Assembly (NCBI RefSeq): GCF_024868665.1
Contig: NC_079897.1
Location: forward strand, 2,835,133 to 2,899,132
Length of the DNA stretch: 64,000 nt
Direction of reading: 5' to 3'
From: Triplophysa rosa
Lineage: Eukaryota; Chordata; Actinopteri; Cypriniformes; Nemacheilidae
Below, piece by piece: positions 1 through 12,300 of this stretch. Made by a program: the position numbers and the translations under genes. Under the pieces are notes generated by a model. That model was not told where the DNA came from and searched no databases. It saw only the letters and a program-made list of their open reading frames with translations. Positions within the stretch are counted from its first letter, which is position 1. Each line of letters starts with the position of its first letter.

Positions 1-144
1 CCCATAAAGTTTTAAAACCATCCATTCTCCAGTGGATCAAATCAATTTTAGTAGAATTTTTTATTTAAGCAGCATTGTGTTTGTTTTTTCAAAACTTTTT
101 GCGTTATGAAACTTATGTTAGTTTGTCAACTGTGTGTTGGGCAG

Positions 145-3100
145 GTGGAGCAGTCCAAAGTGTTGATGAAGGAGGGAGGCGTCCAGCTTCTTCTCACGAT
201 AGTTGACACGCCAGGATTCGGCGACGCTGTGGACAACAGCAACTGGTAAGAACAGTTTAAGCATGAGCTTTTCTGTGCAGAGTGCCAGAGGTCATTTACA
301 ACGGTGTCATTTCCTTTGTGAGGTTTCATCACGCTGGTGTTTGGTTGAATTGAGTGCGTGACCTTAATCTGCTGTGTTTGTTCATTTTGCTTCAGCTGGC
401 AGCCGGTCATCGATCACATCGACAGTAAGTTTGAGGATTATCTGAACGCGGAGTCACGCGTGAACAGACGGCAGATGCCGGACAGTAGAGTGCACTGCTG
501 CCTATATTTCATCGCACCCTCAGGACATGGGTGAGTGATATCTCTCTCTCTCTCTCTCTCTCTCTTTACACCTGCTCTTAACATGCACCTCAAATGAGTT
601 TCCTGTGGTCAGATTTACACACTGTACCATGTTTTTTTATGTTCTGCTAAAACACTTAACTTTGGGAAGCTGTGCATTATAGTAATTTACCATGGATAAT
701 GTGTGCAGTTAGGCATGTTGTGTTATCACAAAAATGTAAAATGCACGGCTTCTCTTGGCTTATTGCTTCTATAAAATAGAACAGCAAAATGCTAAATATC
801 ATAAATTAAATGCATGTATTTTTGATAACGAATATCACTGCCCTGTATCGAACTGCGTTGTCATTGCCGCAGTGTTACAGTGTTGTATTTTATCCTCCAG
901 ACTGAAACCTTTGGACATCGAGTTCATGAAACGGTTGCACGAGAAGGTCAACATCATCCCCTTGATTGCCAAAGCGGACACCCTCACCCCCGAAGAGTGC
1001 CAACAGTTCAAGAAACAGGTCAGTCAGTTGCAATCTCTCAACTCTATTGTGCCGAGTCCTGTTCGTTTTAAGTCCTGATTAAGTCAAGGCAAGAGGAGAC
1101 CGCAGGAGGTCAGGGCTCCGGCACCGTGTGTGTCGGAGTGTTTAGCCATCTGTCAGAGTATTATCTCTGCAGGAACCAACACGAGAGAGCAGCTTTACTG
1201 TCCGGACAGGAAAGATCAACTGAGCACAGACTCAAATATATAAACAAAGGATGTTGTGTTGGCCAGGCCAGTTGTTTGCTGTCTGATGGAATCACGTAGG
1301 GTTTGTGTTGTTTTTGTTATCTTGAAGTTGTTTCACTTTTTCTCCAGATTATGCGAGAAATCCTGGAGCACAAGATCAAAATTTACGAATTTCCGGAGAC
1401 TGATGATGAGGAGGAGAACAAGATTGTGAAAACAATCAAAGTAAGAAAATATAAGTGGATAAAGGAACTTTTTTTAATATAATGCGCTGACAAAGATCAG
1501 AATTTTGATGCGTAGACACTGCGTGCAGTATACAAGGTGGCTGCATATTGAAGGTCTGCCAGGACGGCTCTGCATGCTGATGCAGCACACATACTCCTTG
1601 CACTTAGTCACCCATAAGCTTCTTGCTGTCTCTCTCTCCCTCCCAAGGATCGGTTGCCCCTGGCTGTGGTCGGAAGCAACACTATCATCGAGGTGAATAG
1701 CAAGAGGGTTCGAGGAAGGCAGTACCCATGGGGTGTGGCAGAAGGTAGATGCACTAGAAATGTCATCAGCTGTTATAAGGACATGGTGGATCTCACACAT
1801 CTACATTTTAAAAAGATGTTATTTTAATGTGTTAGATTAAACTTGGCAGGTAACCTTAAAATAAACAACTAAAAATGGCTGTAGATTTAGCTCTGTGTAA
1901 AAGATTTAATAGTTTATTTAATAAACTAATTTGAACAGGAAAACCTGCAAATATCAATGTTTTAAAAATGTTTATTTTTTTATGAAAAACGTATAACAAT
2001 AATGAAATTCTAAAAGGTTTGTGGAAGAGTCATGAAAATTCCTCTTGTGAATTAAACATTTTCGATAGATGCACGTCTCTAAAATAGAAATTGCTTTCAG
2101 TGGAATCTTTTAAAGTCCCAGTGAAATAAAAAATTACAATGCCTATTTTTTTCATGAAATATTGCAGCGTTTATTGTAAATAGTTTATCAATGTGGGTCA
2201 TTCTCTTTTTAAAGATGGGATAACAAAATGTATAATAGAGATATACAGCTGTACGATTATTTCTGGAAAAACGCGAGCTTTTTTAGGCAGGCAGGGGGGA
2301 CGGAACTACAGCACGAGCACACAATCATCGCATTATCCCTTATTATGCACGTACGCGCTGATTGCCAACAAAACGCAGACATATGACTTAGTTTGACTTA
2401 CCCTGTTGCGAACCAGTGATCCAGACTTATAAAAAACTTTCTGAAACAAGTTGGAGTGCTGGGGGAGTGTATCAAGCACAGAAATACTACGTCATACTAC
2501 CAACTCGTTTTTTAACAAGTTGACCGTGTTAAGCATGAGAAGCCAGCACGTTGTGTAAAGTGTAAAGAAGTCAGAATGCATGACATAGCATGTTATCCCG
2601 CCTTTAAAATTCGTGTGCCCTCATAATCTTTAGTTAAAATCTGAAAATGCACTTCTGCCCTGTAAGTGACTATCCATCTTAAATGACGTAACTTAGAAGG
2701 CTTGGGCGGGGCATCCGTTAACTCCTCCCCTTCAACTGTCAGTCTGCTCCCAGTTCCATTTTAAAATGCAACTGCTGTTTTTATACATACAATCAAATCT
2801 CAGTGAAAAAACAAGCCACGCCCACCATTTTTTCTTATTCAGAATTCTGTTTCACTCTGAAATGCGTCAGAATACGAAAGATACCATCGCAACTTCCGGT
2901 TCACGGGGACTTTAAGAGTGACTGTATCAAAAGGTGTGGAAACCATTGTGAATATTAGCCTGCTGTGTTAACACTTGATTTTTTTCTATCTCTCCACAGT
3001 TGAAAATGGGGAACACTGTGATTTCACACTCTTAAGGAATATGCTCATCAGGTACAAACATTACACTGGAAGTTGTAGTCGGTTATGAAAAGAGAGTTTG

Positions 3101-6100
3101 TCAGAGTAAAATGTTTATAAAATGATCGTACTGTGATTTAGTTAAATGTGTCATACGAATATAATTGGCAGTCATTTGTACAGGTACAAGGGCTTTATAA
3201 TTGCTTGTTTTATGACAGGACCCACATGCAGGACCTCAAGGACGTAACAAATAATGTCCATTATGAGAACTACAGAAGCCGGAAGTTAGCGGCTGTTACC
3301 TGTAATGGAATTGACAACAACAAAACCAAAGGCCAGCTCACCAAGTAAGTGAATTTATAGTGTTTACGAGCCCGATGAACCACTATACCAGAAAATGATG
3401 AATGTTTATTTGGCCAGAGAACTGTGAATGTCCTGAAATTGTGTAATAATGTAAGTGAAAACAGACATGTTTGGAATGATGTAAAACAGCAGATAGTGGT
3501 CATCATATGTGGGGTTTACATTCCACACCATAATCTGTCTGGTCTCTGACACTCATACTTAAAGCTGTATTTATAACACACACAACATTCATCTTTCTTG
3601 ACACAGCAAGTGTTGTCTTATGTGGATTTTGGACATATTGTTTAAATAAGGGGTGCACGATAAATTATCGGCCATATCGGTATCGGCGATAAATGGTCAT
3701 TTTAATTTTATCGGTATCGGCCGACAAAAAAAATTTAGGCTGATATATTATAGCCGATAAATTATGAATCATTTTCTCTGGTTAATTCACTTCAGCTGTC
3801 ACAAGTGTGCTGTGATTGGTTGAGTGGATATATCGCATTCTGCAGAGAAGTGAGACTGGCATATATTGCGGTTTGGAAAGAAAGGGAGATGGAATAACAC
3901 GACGGATATCGCATTTTGCTTAAAATTAAAAAGTGACTTTTCAATACCGACCTGATGCAATACTGATTTTGGCTGACACTCTTTTTTTTTTTTTTAATGG
4001 CGTTTATCGCGTTTTTGAACCAAACTCTTCACATCATTGTATGTCATTGCATCATTTCCTGTCTAAGGAAAAGTTTAACCAAGCTTAAATTTGTGTCCAG
4101 TCTACTTCTATTTTTAAAGTAAACTTGTCCACAACCAGTTTACACCCGTAATGATATTAAATATGTGATTCAACAAGACAGAATAATCCGACTGAAAAAA
4201 TGTGTAAAAAAGACTAAGAATAGATTTAAGATGGTCAAAATTGAATTGAATATTGTTTCTGATGTGGGATATATTTTATATTTGAGGAGGTTTATGTATA
4301 GACATTCTTTACAGTTTGCTATAGCAGTGCTCTAACCTAATAAAAAACAGAATTTTAACACAAGCACATGTGCACGTACTGTATGCATGAGAACACGCTC
4401 ACAGGTGCATTTGTGGTCACGCTGCAGTTTTCAAGTTGTCAGCAAACATAACAATCCAACCTAAAATTCTTTTGCAGGAAGCCACGTTAAAAAAAGTGTT
4501 GTCATTCAGTCTGTTCTTTCCTCCTGCTTAACACATGTGATTGCTCTTAAGTTACACTGTTTTAGCATGCTAAGTGTGTGTGTGTGTTTTTGTCTTTTAG
4601 AAATGACACGGTTGAAGGCATGTAAGTGGTCATTTACATTATTCCAAAAGCCTATGTAGTACAGATCCTCTCTTCCTCTGGGAGCAGTGCCCTTCGTGTC
4701 AGTTATTGGTGTTTTGTCCACCTTCTTTTTCCACCAGTTTCATGTGTCATTTTCCTGGGGAGCTATAGACCAGTTACATTTGTTAGACTAGGGGACAGAC
4801 ACACTGTCTAGCCAAACTTCCTTATGTCCCTGATGATCTGGACAAAATCACATCTGCTGTCATTTTTGTTTTCATTTTGAGATTGTCGAATTAAAATGAA
4901 GTCACATTTGTCAGATCAAAATTATACCAAGATTTCAATGGATATCAATGGATAATTAAAAAAAAAAAAAAGTTGAATTCTGCATACAAATACTAAATAT
5001 GCGCTGAAAATCATGTTCAACTCTGTCTGTATGAATCATAGATCGTCCAAGGGATCCCCACCCTTATTTCTGCCAGACGTATGTTGCTTCCTCTCCCGTC
5101 ACAGCTTTCACGCTCTCTAACTCCTCAAAACGCTTCTGCCATTAACACAGTCTGTGTTGAGCCGTCTTCAGCATTCTTCGGGTTCATGTTATACCAGGAT
5201 ATTTGTTCTTTCCTCGTTTTATCTGCGCTAGCAAGACTGCCTACAGTAAGCCATGAGAGTTTAGCTGTGTGAAGCACAGAGATGTCTGGCCAGAGGGATT
5301 GGTCACGGGTGTCATGTTCAGCTCATCTTGATGATCAGGGTTGGGCTATTTCATTTCTTTGGCTTGAAGGCTTTGTCGGTTCACCTCTCCGTCTTCTCCT
5401 CCTGTCTTTTTAAGACGAATGTGAATGCACGGGAGCATTCATCGAGGGAACTGTGGGAACATGTGGTCATGGTTGTAAATTGTATGTGTCCATATTAGGA
5501 GCCCTCTTGCACAGATGGAGGAGGAGAGGAGAGAGCATGTGTCCAAGATGAAGAAGATGGAGATGGAAATGGAGCAGGTCTTCGAGATGAAAGTCAAGGA
5601 GAAGATCCAAAAGCTGAAAGATTCAGAAGCAGAGGTACTGGACTCGACACCGAGTTGACACGTGTTTTCATTCTTAAGTTCTTTTATTTGGACAACTTTT
5701 GCTGCAAATTCGCATGAGGCTTTAGTGTAAGATTTTTAAAGATGTTGTTTGGTTTGAGATGATGTATTCTTGTATTGCTACATCATCTGTGTTTGATTAG
5801 TTTTAATGGGCTGCAACGGACACTGACAGACTATAAACTTGTTACGTTTTGACATGTTTAGTTGCAGCGACGTCACGAGCAGATGAAGAAGAACCTGGAA
5901 GCCCAGCATAAGGAGCTGGAAGAGAGACGACGTCAGTTTGAGGAGGAGAGAGTGAACTGGGAGACCCAGCAGCGTATACTGGAGCAGCAGAAAATGTACG
6001 TCTCACCTAGTGACTCCTTTTATACATAGTCGTAATTAGAAATTGGAATTTTGGAAATATCAGGGAATTTTAGAATGGTAATTTTCAGGCGAATTTACTG

Positions 6101-6199
6101 GGTGTTGCATTCCTGTATCAATATCAGTATTTGAACTTATCCGCACTCTCGTCCCATAGGACTTTGGAAAAGAATAAGAAGAAAGGGAAGATCTTCTGA
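145..6199 (+). CDS. septin7: Septin 7 (5' part missing), 11 exons
   Basis: GTP-binding septin that joins hetero-oligomeric filaments in the cytosol and at the cell cortex. Exons: 145-245, 396-530, 901-1018, 1348-1440, 1648-1744, 3000-3051, 3219-3344, 4601-4621, 5499-5634, 5862-5995, 6160-6199. All phases join, giving 350 residues plus stop. Visible motifs: DTPGFGD (G3 switch), AKADTL (G4), VVGSNT, the septin unique element from [19 protein letters not shown] to NVHYENYRS, then a long charged coiled coil starting MEEERREHV, and the family end [11 protein letters not shown]. Roughly the first 90 residues, with the P-loop, lie before the window. The coil and this C-terminus fit septin 7 rather than other septins. 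Whether it is the a or b fish copy cannot be told. A 21-nt microexon is described separately. Confidence 0.95.
541..564. repeat. (TC)n microsatellite beside a septin 7 donor
   Basis: Pure TC dinucleotide run starting ten bases after the exon that ends at 530, close to the gtgagtgata donor. Confidence 0.9.
2110..2915. mobile_element. DNA transposon with TAAAGTCCC inverted ends, septin 7 intron
   Basis: The left end TTTAAAGTCCCAGTGAA is mirrored at the right by TTCACGGGGACTTTAAG. The interior is non-coding. It fills much of the intron between the exons ending 1744 and starting 3000. Confidence 0.6.
3649..4015. mobile_element. hAT-like remnant with TATCGGCCGATA motifs
   Basis: Starts GGGGTGCACGATAAATTATC and repeats TATCGGTATCGGC, a pattern shared with 34015-34765. 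The right boundary is unclear. It lies in a septin 7 intron. Confidence 0.4.
4601..4621 (+). other. septin7: 21-nt microexon of septin 7
   Basis: The exon lies between a pyrimidine-rich acceptor (tgtcttttag) and a gtaagt donor. It carries phase from the preceding exon (aa) to the next (g) and adds the seven residues NDTVEGM between GQLTK and SPLAQMEEE. Skipping it also keeps the frame (aa+g = K), so it looks like an in-frame cassette at the junction of the G domain and the coiled coil. Both forms are consistent with septin 7 isoforms as I recall them. Confidence 0.8.
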
Positions 6200-9100
6200 A
6201 AGCTTTTGTATGATGAGCCGGTCGTGCTCATTGGCCAATCCCCCTGTGTTGTCCTCGGGCAGACTCGCAACTGTTCTGCTGGAGGCCTTCAAGCTGTTCG
6301 TGGAGTTCCACAAAAGAGTTTACCTTCGTCGGACTCTGTTTTAGGCAAGCCAACCCCACACCAATCTAAAATATATTAGGAATTTTCAAGTGTTTTTGAT
6401 TACTTACCAGCTGATGTCCACAGTTATATGCGAAAACACATCTAGCGGTCAAACTGTATTTTTGTAATAAATTGTTTACTCGTCAATTACTCGAACCTCA
6501 GTAACAGAAGTGTGTTTTCTGAGAAACCTGTGTGATTTTTAACCCCCTGACCCATGAAACAGCCTAACTGTACATCTTCACATGCACAAATGACATTTGG
6601 AGGAGATGGGCAAAACCGTTTGCTCCTATGGCTTATGATTTGTGTTTTTTTTCTCTCATTGCAGCAGTGTGCCCAAAATATGTTATGTCGAGTCAATATC
6701 CTTTGACCACCTCCTATAACTTCATTAATGTTATTATTTCATTTATTTTTATATATTATAGTATATAAAATGTATGCGTACACCAAGACAGCTAACGTAA
6801 TACTTTTTTGTATGTTTATTAGAATACTCGGCAGACTGGTGTCTTAAAATACCTAGAGAGCATCAGAAATATACTTCGAACGGTCGTGTTTATGCAAGAG
6901 TGGTATCTTTTGTTCTTTTGTTATGTTCTTCATATCTGTATTTTTAATTTTATTTTTCATTTGTATTGTACAGTCTCTTAATAAACTTGTGATGATACAA
7001 GTAGAGGTCATCCAGATTGTTGAAAAATGTGTCGAGTAGTAGGGGAAATTAAATCGAAATGCATTGAAATACAATTTGAAAAGTCAAAATAAGATTGAAT
7101 TTAGTGTAAGAAATGTGGACCAGACATCTAAAATGTGTTTTTTTACTCTCTTGAATGTGTTTATAAGTCACTTTAAATGAATAAATGTAAAAAAACATTT
7201 GGAACACACAACATATGTTAAACATATTTTAATATTGATGAAATTGATATTTAATTTAAAGACATCAAAAAGTAACACTAGGGGGCGCTGTTGAGACATT
7301 TCACCCTCAATTTTTACTTAAAAAAATTAACTCAACGAAATGAACTACATAAAATAAGAGTACGCAGTGACCCCAAAATGTATTTACATTTAAAACAGAT
7401 ATAATTGATTAGTGCCTTTTATAAACAAGTAGCTCAAAAAATGAGGGTTGATAAGATTGTTGATCAAATTACATGTTGCAAAATCAAGACCAAAAGTATC
7501 TGGACGCTAAATGATTATTATCTTTTACATTTGTATTGTCACAACCATGCCTGACGTTTTGACCTTGAGTTCAATGCAAAGTCACTGTGCTCGATTTCTT
7601 CCTAGAAGGAACCTAAAAAAGAAATATCAGAATTTTTATACAGTAGGTACTAGATTATCAATATAAAAAGGAAACCTTATGTTTTACCTGGTTCAGCCAC
7701 ATTCCTTTTTCCCATTAAACCCACAAAAGTCTGGAACTTCTGAAATTTCTGCCCTGCAAGCGATGCATGTTATATATTAGATCTTAAAATAAAAGGCCCA
7801 GGATTTTAATGTATAATTTCAGTTAAGAAAGCAGTGATAGTCGTAAGTCAAACTTAATTATTCAGTCAAATATGCAAAACAGATCTCGAAGGTCAAAATC
7901 GAGCTAATTTACGATTTCGAGTTATTTGGGATTTTGCTACATAAAAAAGCAACACATTTGAATCCTAATGTAATGTCACCAACAGATATTAGAAATTGAT
8001 GATAAAATTGATTAAAACATTATTACCTGATTTTTTCCCCCATTAGACCATTAAAGTTTTGTAGTCGACTGATACGTTTTAACATTGTCTGTAACAGTTC
8101 TGACAAGCAAATGTACCTTCAGAAAGACAATCATAAAATAATGTAACCAAGTGATACTGTTGATAAATATTTCGTTCAACATTTCTGTATTCCCTAGCTA
8201 GCCACAGCAAACAACATAAACAGAAAATGAATCTGATGTAGATCAATCAAATCTGTAAAAGAACAACACATCAATTGAAATTATACCTGATTTGAATACC
8301 TGTCATTTATCCAATTATCTTCGTTTTGATTGAACGTTTGGCACAAAGTTCCCGTGAAAGCAGAAAGCAATAGAGAGATTTTCATGATGAGCTGATGTCT
8401 TGGGCAGTAAGCTGGGTTTGTGTGCAGGTGACTGGCAACCGGTCCTCAAGACTGAAGATTTCTGATGCCAAAGTCTCTTAAAATATATATGTGGAAAGTG
8501 TGGACAAACATTTGGCCTGGCAATAAATAATCTTGGCATTGCCTGTGATGATTCCTGTGTGCACACCAAACCTGAGTTCTATTTAAATGGGCACACGATG
8601 AATCAGGTGGCGATTATGAATTATTAAAATAAAAACCCTTCACACTGGATTATCCCTCTGAGATCCATCCACTGGGCATCAGTATCAGCTATTATGCAAA
8701 TGACTCTGTATTTGACTTCTAATCAACTCCTCTTGGTAGAAATCCTTTGAGGTGTTTGATTGTTCTGAATGAGTCTCAGTGTAAGAGAGCAATGTGACAT
8801 CACCGCTCATTTATTTCATTCTCTTCTCTTCGTATGTGATTGATTTTTGTAAATCAACTGGGTGCTTATGCTGCAAGACCATGTGTTTGAATCACAAAAT
8901 AGATCCTGTGAATCTTCTGCTTTATTTGTGATACGTGATATGATTTTTGACCAAATGGCTTCTTGAACCAGCTTCATGTAAGACAATGTAAGAATATAAT
9001 AAATAAAAACGAGAAACTCCTTCAATAATTTAATTATTAATACATAGTATATAAGAATAATGTAATGTAATATAATATAACAATAATTTTTTTTTATTGC

Positions 9101-9324
9101 ATTTATTCATAATTCTTGCGTTCTCTTCTGTTATTGGCCATTCGAACGTGTCGCTCAAACCCGGTGGGCCGCCGATGGCCACGCCCCCACGCACTGAGGA
9201 AGCGCTTAAATGAAAGTGAAACGATGTAGCGAAGAGGTTTTCGGGCTCTGTTACTTTCACAAACAACCCGATACTTTACTTTTGCGCTCAGGGACTACGA
9301 AATCTCCACATTCAAGTGAAAGTC
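6200..9324. other. Septin 7 3'UTR and intergenic spacer
   Basis: Septin 7 3'UTR begins after the stop. AATAAA signals lie at 6466-6471 and 6980-6985, so the transcript probably ends near 6.5 or 7.0 kb. The rest is AT-rich with no convincing exon. A short tract with CCACGCCCCC (about 9179-9188), about 140 bases before the next start codon, may belong to the promoter of the PNGase-like gene. Confidence 0.5.
6466..6471 (+). terminator. Candidate polyadenylation signal, septin 7
   Basis: Canonical AATAAA 267 bases after the septin 7 stop codon. A second AATAAA lies at 6980-6985. Choice between them cannot be made from sequence. Confidence 0.5.
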
Positions 9325-12300
9325 ATGCATTATTGTAGGTCCTTACTGCTTTATTTCCTCGTCTGTGTATGTGCTGCGTCTAATCCGAGAAACGCGAAAT
9401 CGTCCGATAATCTTGAACATTTGGAGCACGTAGATTCGCTCACTCAAAACATCCTATTCCAACTGAAAACCCACGAGGGTCTGGGTGGGTTTGAACCGGG
9501 TGATATCGCGCCCGCGTTTACAGTTCAGACTCTGGACGGAGTGTTCGTTTATCCTCCTCAGAAAGAGTCGAGATCAGCTCTCATCGTTCACGCGTTCACG
9601 AATAAATCCGCTTTTCTCGAGTGTCTGTGGACGTGGAACGAGTCCCTGTCCGATCTGCTGGAGTATCTGCCTCCCGCGGCTCAATTCCTGTTCCTGTCTC
9701 TGGATGAGACCGCATCACGTGACGCCCTCTGGATGAGAGAGCAGGTGTACAGAGCCACTGCTCACAGGTATACTGTAAAAACATCATGTGGACCATGGTT
9801 ATAATATGGGATACTAGTTATAGTAATATGTTGTATTATATCAGTATGGATAATTTTTTTGTAATAATAATAAAGTATGTTTTTATAATATTATTATGGG
9901 GTTCTAAAAAAGTAGACTCTTATGTTATTTAATTTAGTATGGTGTTCTATTTTATGATAGTATGGTATTGTATAATACTATGGTATTCTACAGTAGTATA
10001 ATATGTTATTTTATACTAATATGATTATTCTGGATAAGCATAGTATGATATTTTTATAATATGGGTTTCTGTAGGAGCCTAGTATAGCTGGTATGTACTG
10101 TAATAGTATAGTAGATAATAATAATAATAATAACTTTATTTTTATATAGCGCCTTTAAAGTAGCTTCTCAAGGCACTTTACATGAAAGTAGAAAACCAAA
10201 TACATAGAAAAAAGTCTATATTAAATAATAAAACCATAAAAAAGCTAACCCCCTAAAAGATTTGTGTTACTGTTTATTTTAGTTTTGCATTCTGTATTAC
10301 CTGTATTAGTCTTGTATGCTGTATATTATGGTATTTCATTCTAGTATATGATTATGCAATAGTATGTTGTGTTCTATGTATGTTATTTTATTTTAGTATT
10401 GTATGCTGTTCTAGTAAAGTATTTTGTAATAGTATAGTATGTTATTGTATGTATGATGGACGTGTTCTATACTGGTTTATCATTTGACTTTATAAGTGCG
10501 GTATTCTTTACGTTGCTTTACCATGTTTTGTTACGTTCTTATTGTGTTCTATAAAGTAAATACCAAGGCACATTAGAATGTAAAGGAGTACAGTAATAAT
10601 TCATTTCCGTGGCATAAATGAAAAGTATTATGGTGTTGCCATTTGATAGCATCACAGCCCTTACTGAAATTTACCATGGTTTACCTATGACATCCATAGC
10701 CTTTTGGTTTTATTTGTAGTAACTACCAATTAACTATAGTCTTAAACACAACAGCCATGGTTTAACCATGATATTTGTAGTAGAAAACCGGTAATGCAAA
10801 CAATAATAAAAAAGTCTAAAAACATAGTTACTACACTTTTACTATAATAAAAACCAGGGTTAATCTTCAAAAGGGTGAATCATTGTATCACCAGAGTATT
10901 TTTTGTGGACAGCACAACTGTTGTGGGTCAGATCTCCAGAAACACACATACTGATTTGTCAAAACATCAGCTGCCAAATGCGTAAATGTAATGTGAATGT
11001 AGCTTCACATAGACAGACAGACCTCATGAAATATAATTGGGTTATTCGTACAGTAAATTAAGTGTAAATTAAAGCTGCGCTTGTTCTTATTAGGGCTAAA
11101 GAGATCTTGTCCAGATTGTATTTCTCTCCTGTACCCGTGTATGCTTTGGGTAACTGGATACCCAGAGTTCTGTACTCGTGGGGGTGCGGCGGACACAACT
11201 GTGGCCTCGCTCAGGTGGTTTTTACCTCTTCGGGTGAGAGTAAACATACACTTTCCAGTTCTTTTACACTTAAGGTGTCATTTCCTAAGTATGACGGATG
11301 ACGTATGGCAATTGTTGAATTGTAGACTGGAGCATCCCTGTGATTTCCAAGCGTCTGAATGCCAGATACGACTGGCTGAATGGGCGCTGGGGTGCAGATC
11401 CGTACAGACTGTTGGATGCAGGTGACGGCTGTAAACCTGACGCCTCCATCAAAGGTGCTGTCGCCTGGATATCTGAAGGCGGCTGCTCGTTCTTTACAAA
11501 GGTGAGCCGCAATCAGTGTTGGGTAAGTTACTCTGAAAAAGTAATGAATTACTAGTTACTAATTACACATTCGATAATGTAATTAGATTACTGTACAAGT
11601 TACTCTCTTCAAAAAGTATTTAATTACTTATTACTAATTACTTTCTATATCCTACATCAACCTTGATGAGTTAAGTGATTCAAGGATAGACATGAAACGG
11701 CTCTTTTAATTCATTCAAATAAATAATATAAAACTACATAAAGTATTATTATTAATTACAAATGTGAGAATTATACATTAAAGCACGGATTTTGAAGTTA
11801 GACTTTGAATTTTGATGTAAATTCCTCTTCTGCGCGCACACATATATTACACAAAGTATTTACTTTAATTACATCAGAAGTAACTGTAATTAAATTACAG
11901 AAAAAATAAGAGTAATCCCTTACTTTACCTTTTCAAGGGAAAGTAATTAAATTACAGTAACTAATTACTTAGTCTAGTTACACCCAACACTGCTAATTAC
12001 TTAGTAACTAGTTACACCCAACACTGGCCGCAATATAGCAAGGCCACTGTGAAAGTGGCTTCAAGTTCATTTTATTACGTATACTTAAATATTCAAATAT
12101 ATTTTTCTAGACTTTTCAAGTCAAGTGCAATTTTAAGTACATAAAACAAACCCTATACGTATACTTTCTTTATTTTGTTTGATAAAAGTATATTAATAGC
12201 ACACTTGAATAAACTTTTTTTTTAGGTATGGCCCCATTGTTAATACTGTGATCTGCACTGTTATTATTTTTTATGTGTAAGATTAAAAACATGGCAGAAT

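Noticed and set aside
9316..9327. GTG at 9316 as start of the PNGase-like protein
   Set aside because: The ATG at 9325 gives a normal signal peptide; a GTG start in a vertebrate is unlikely.
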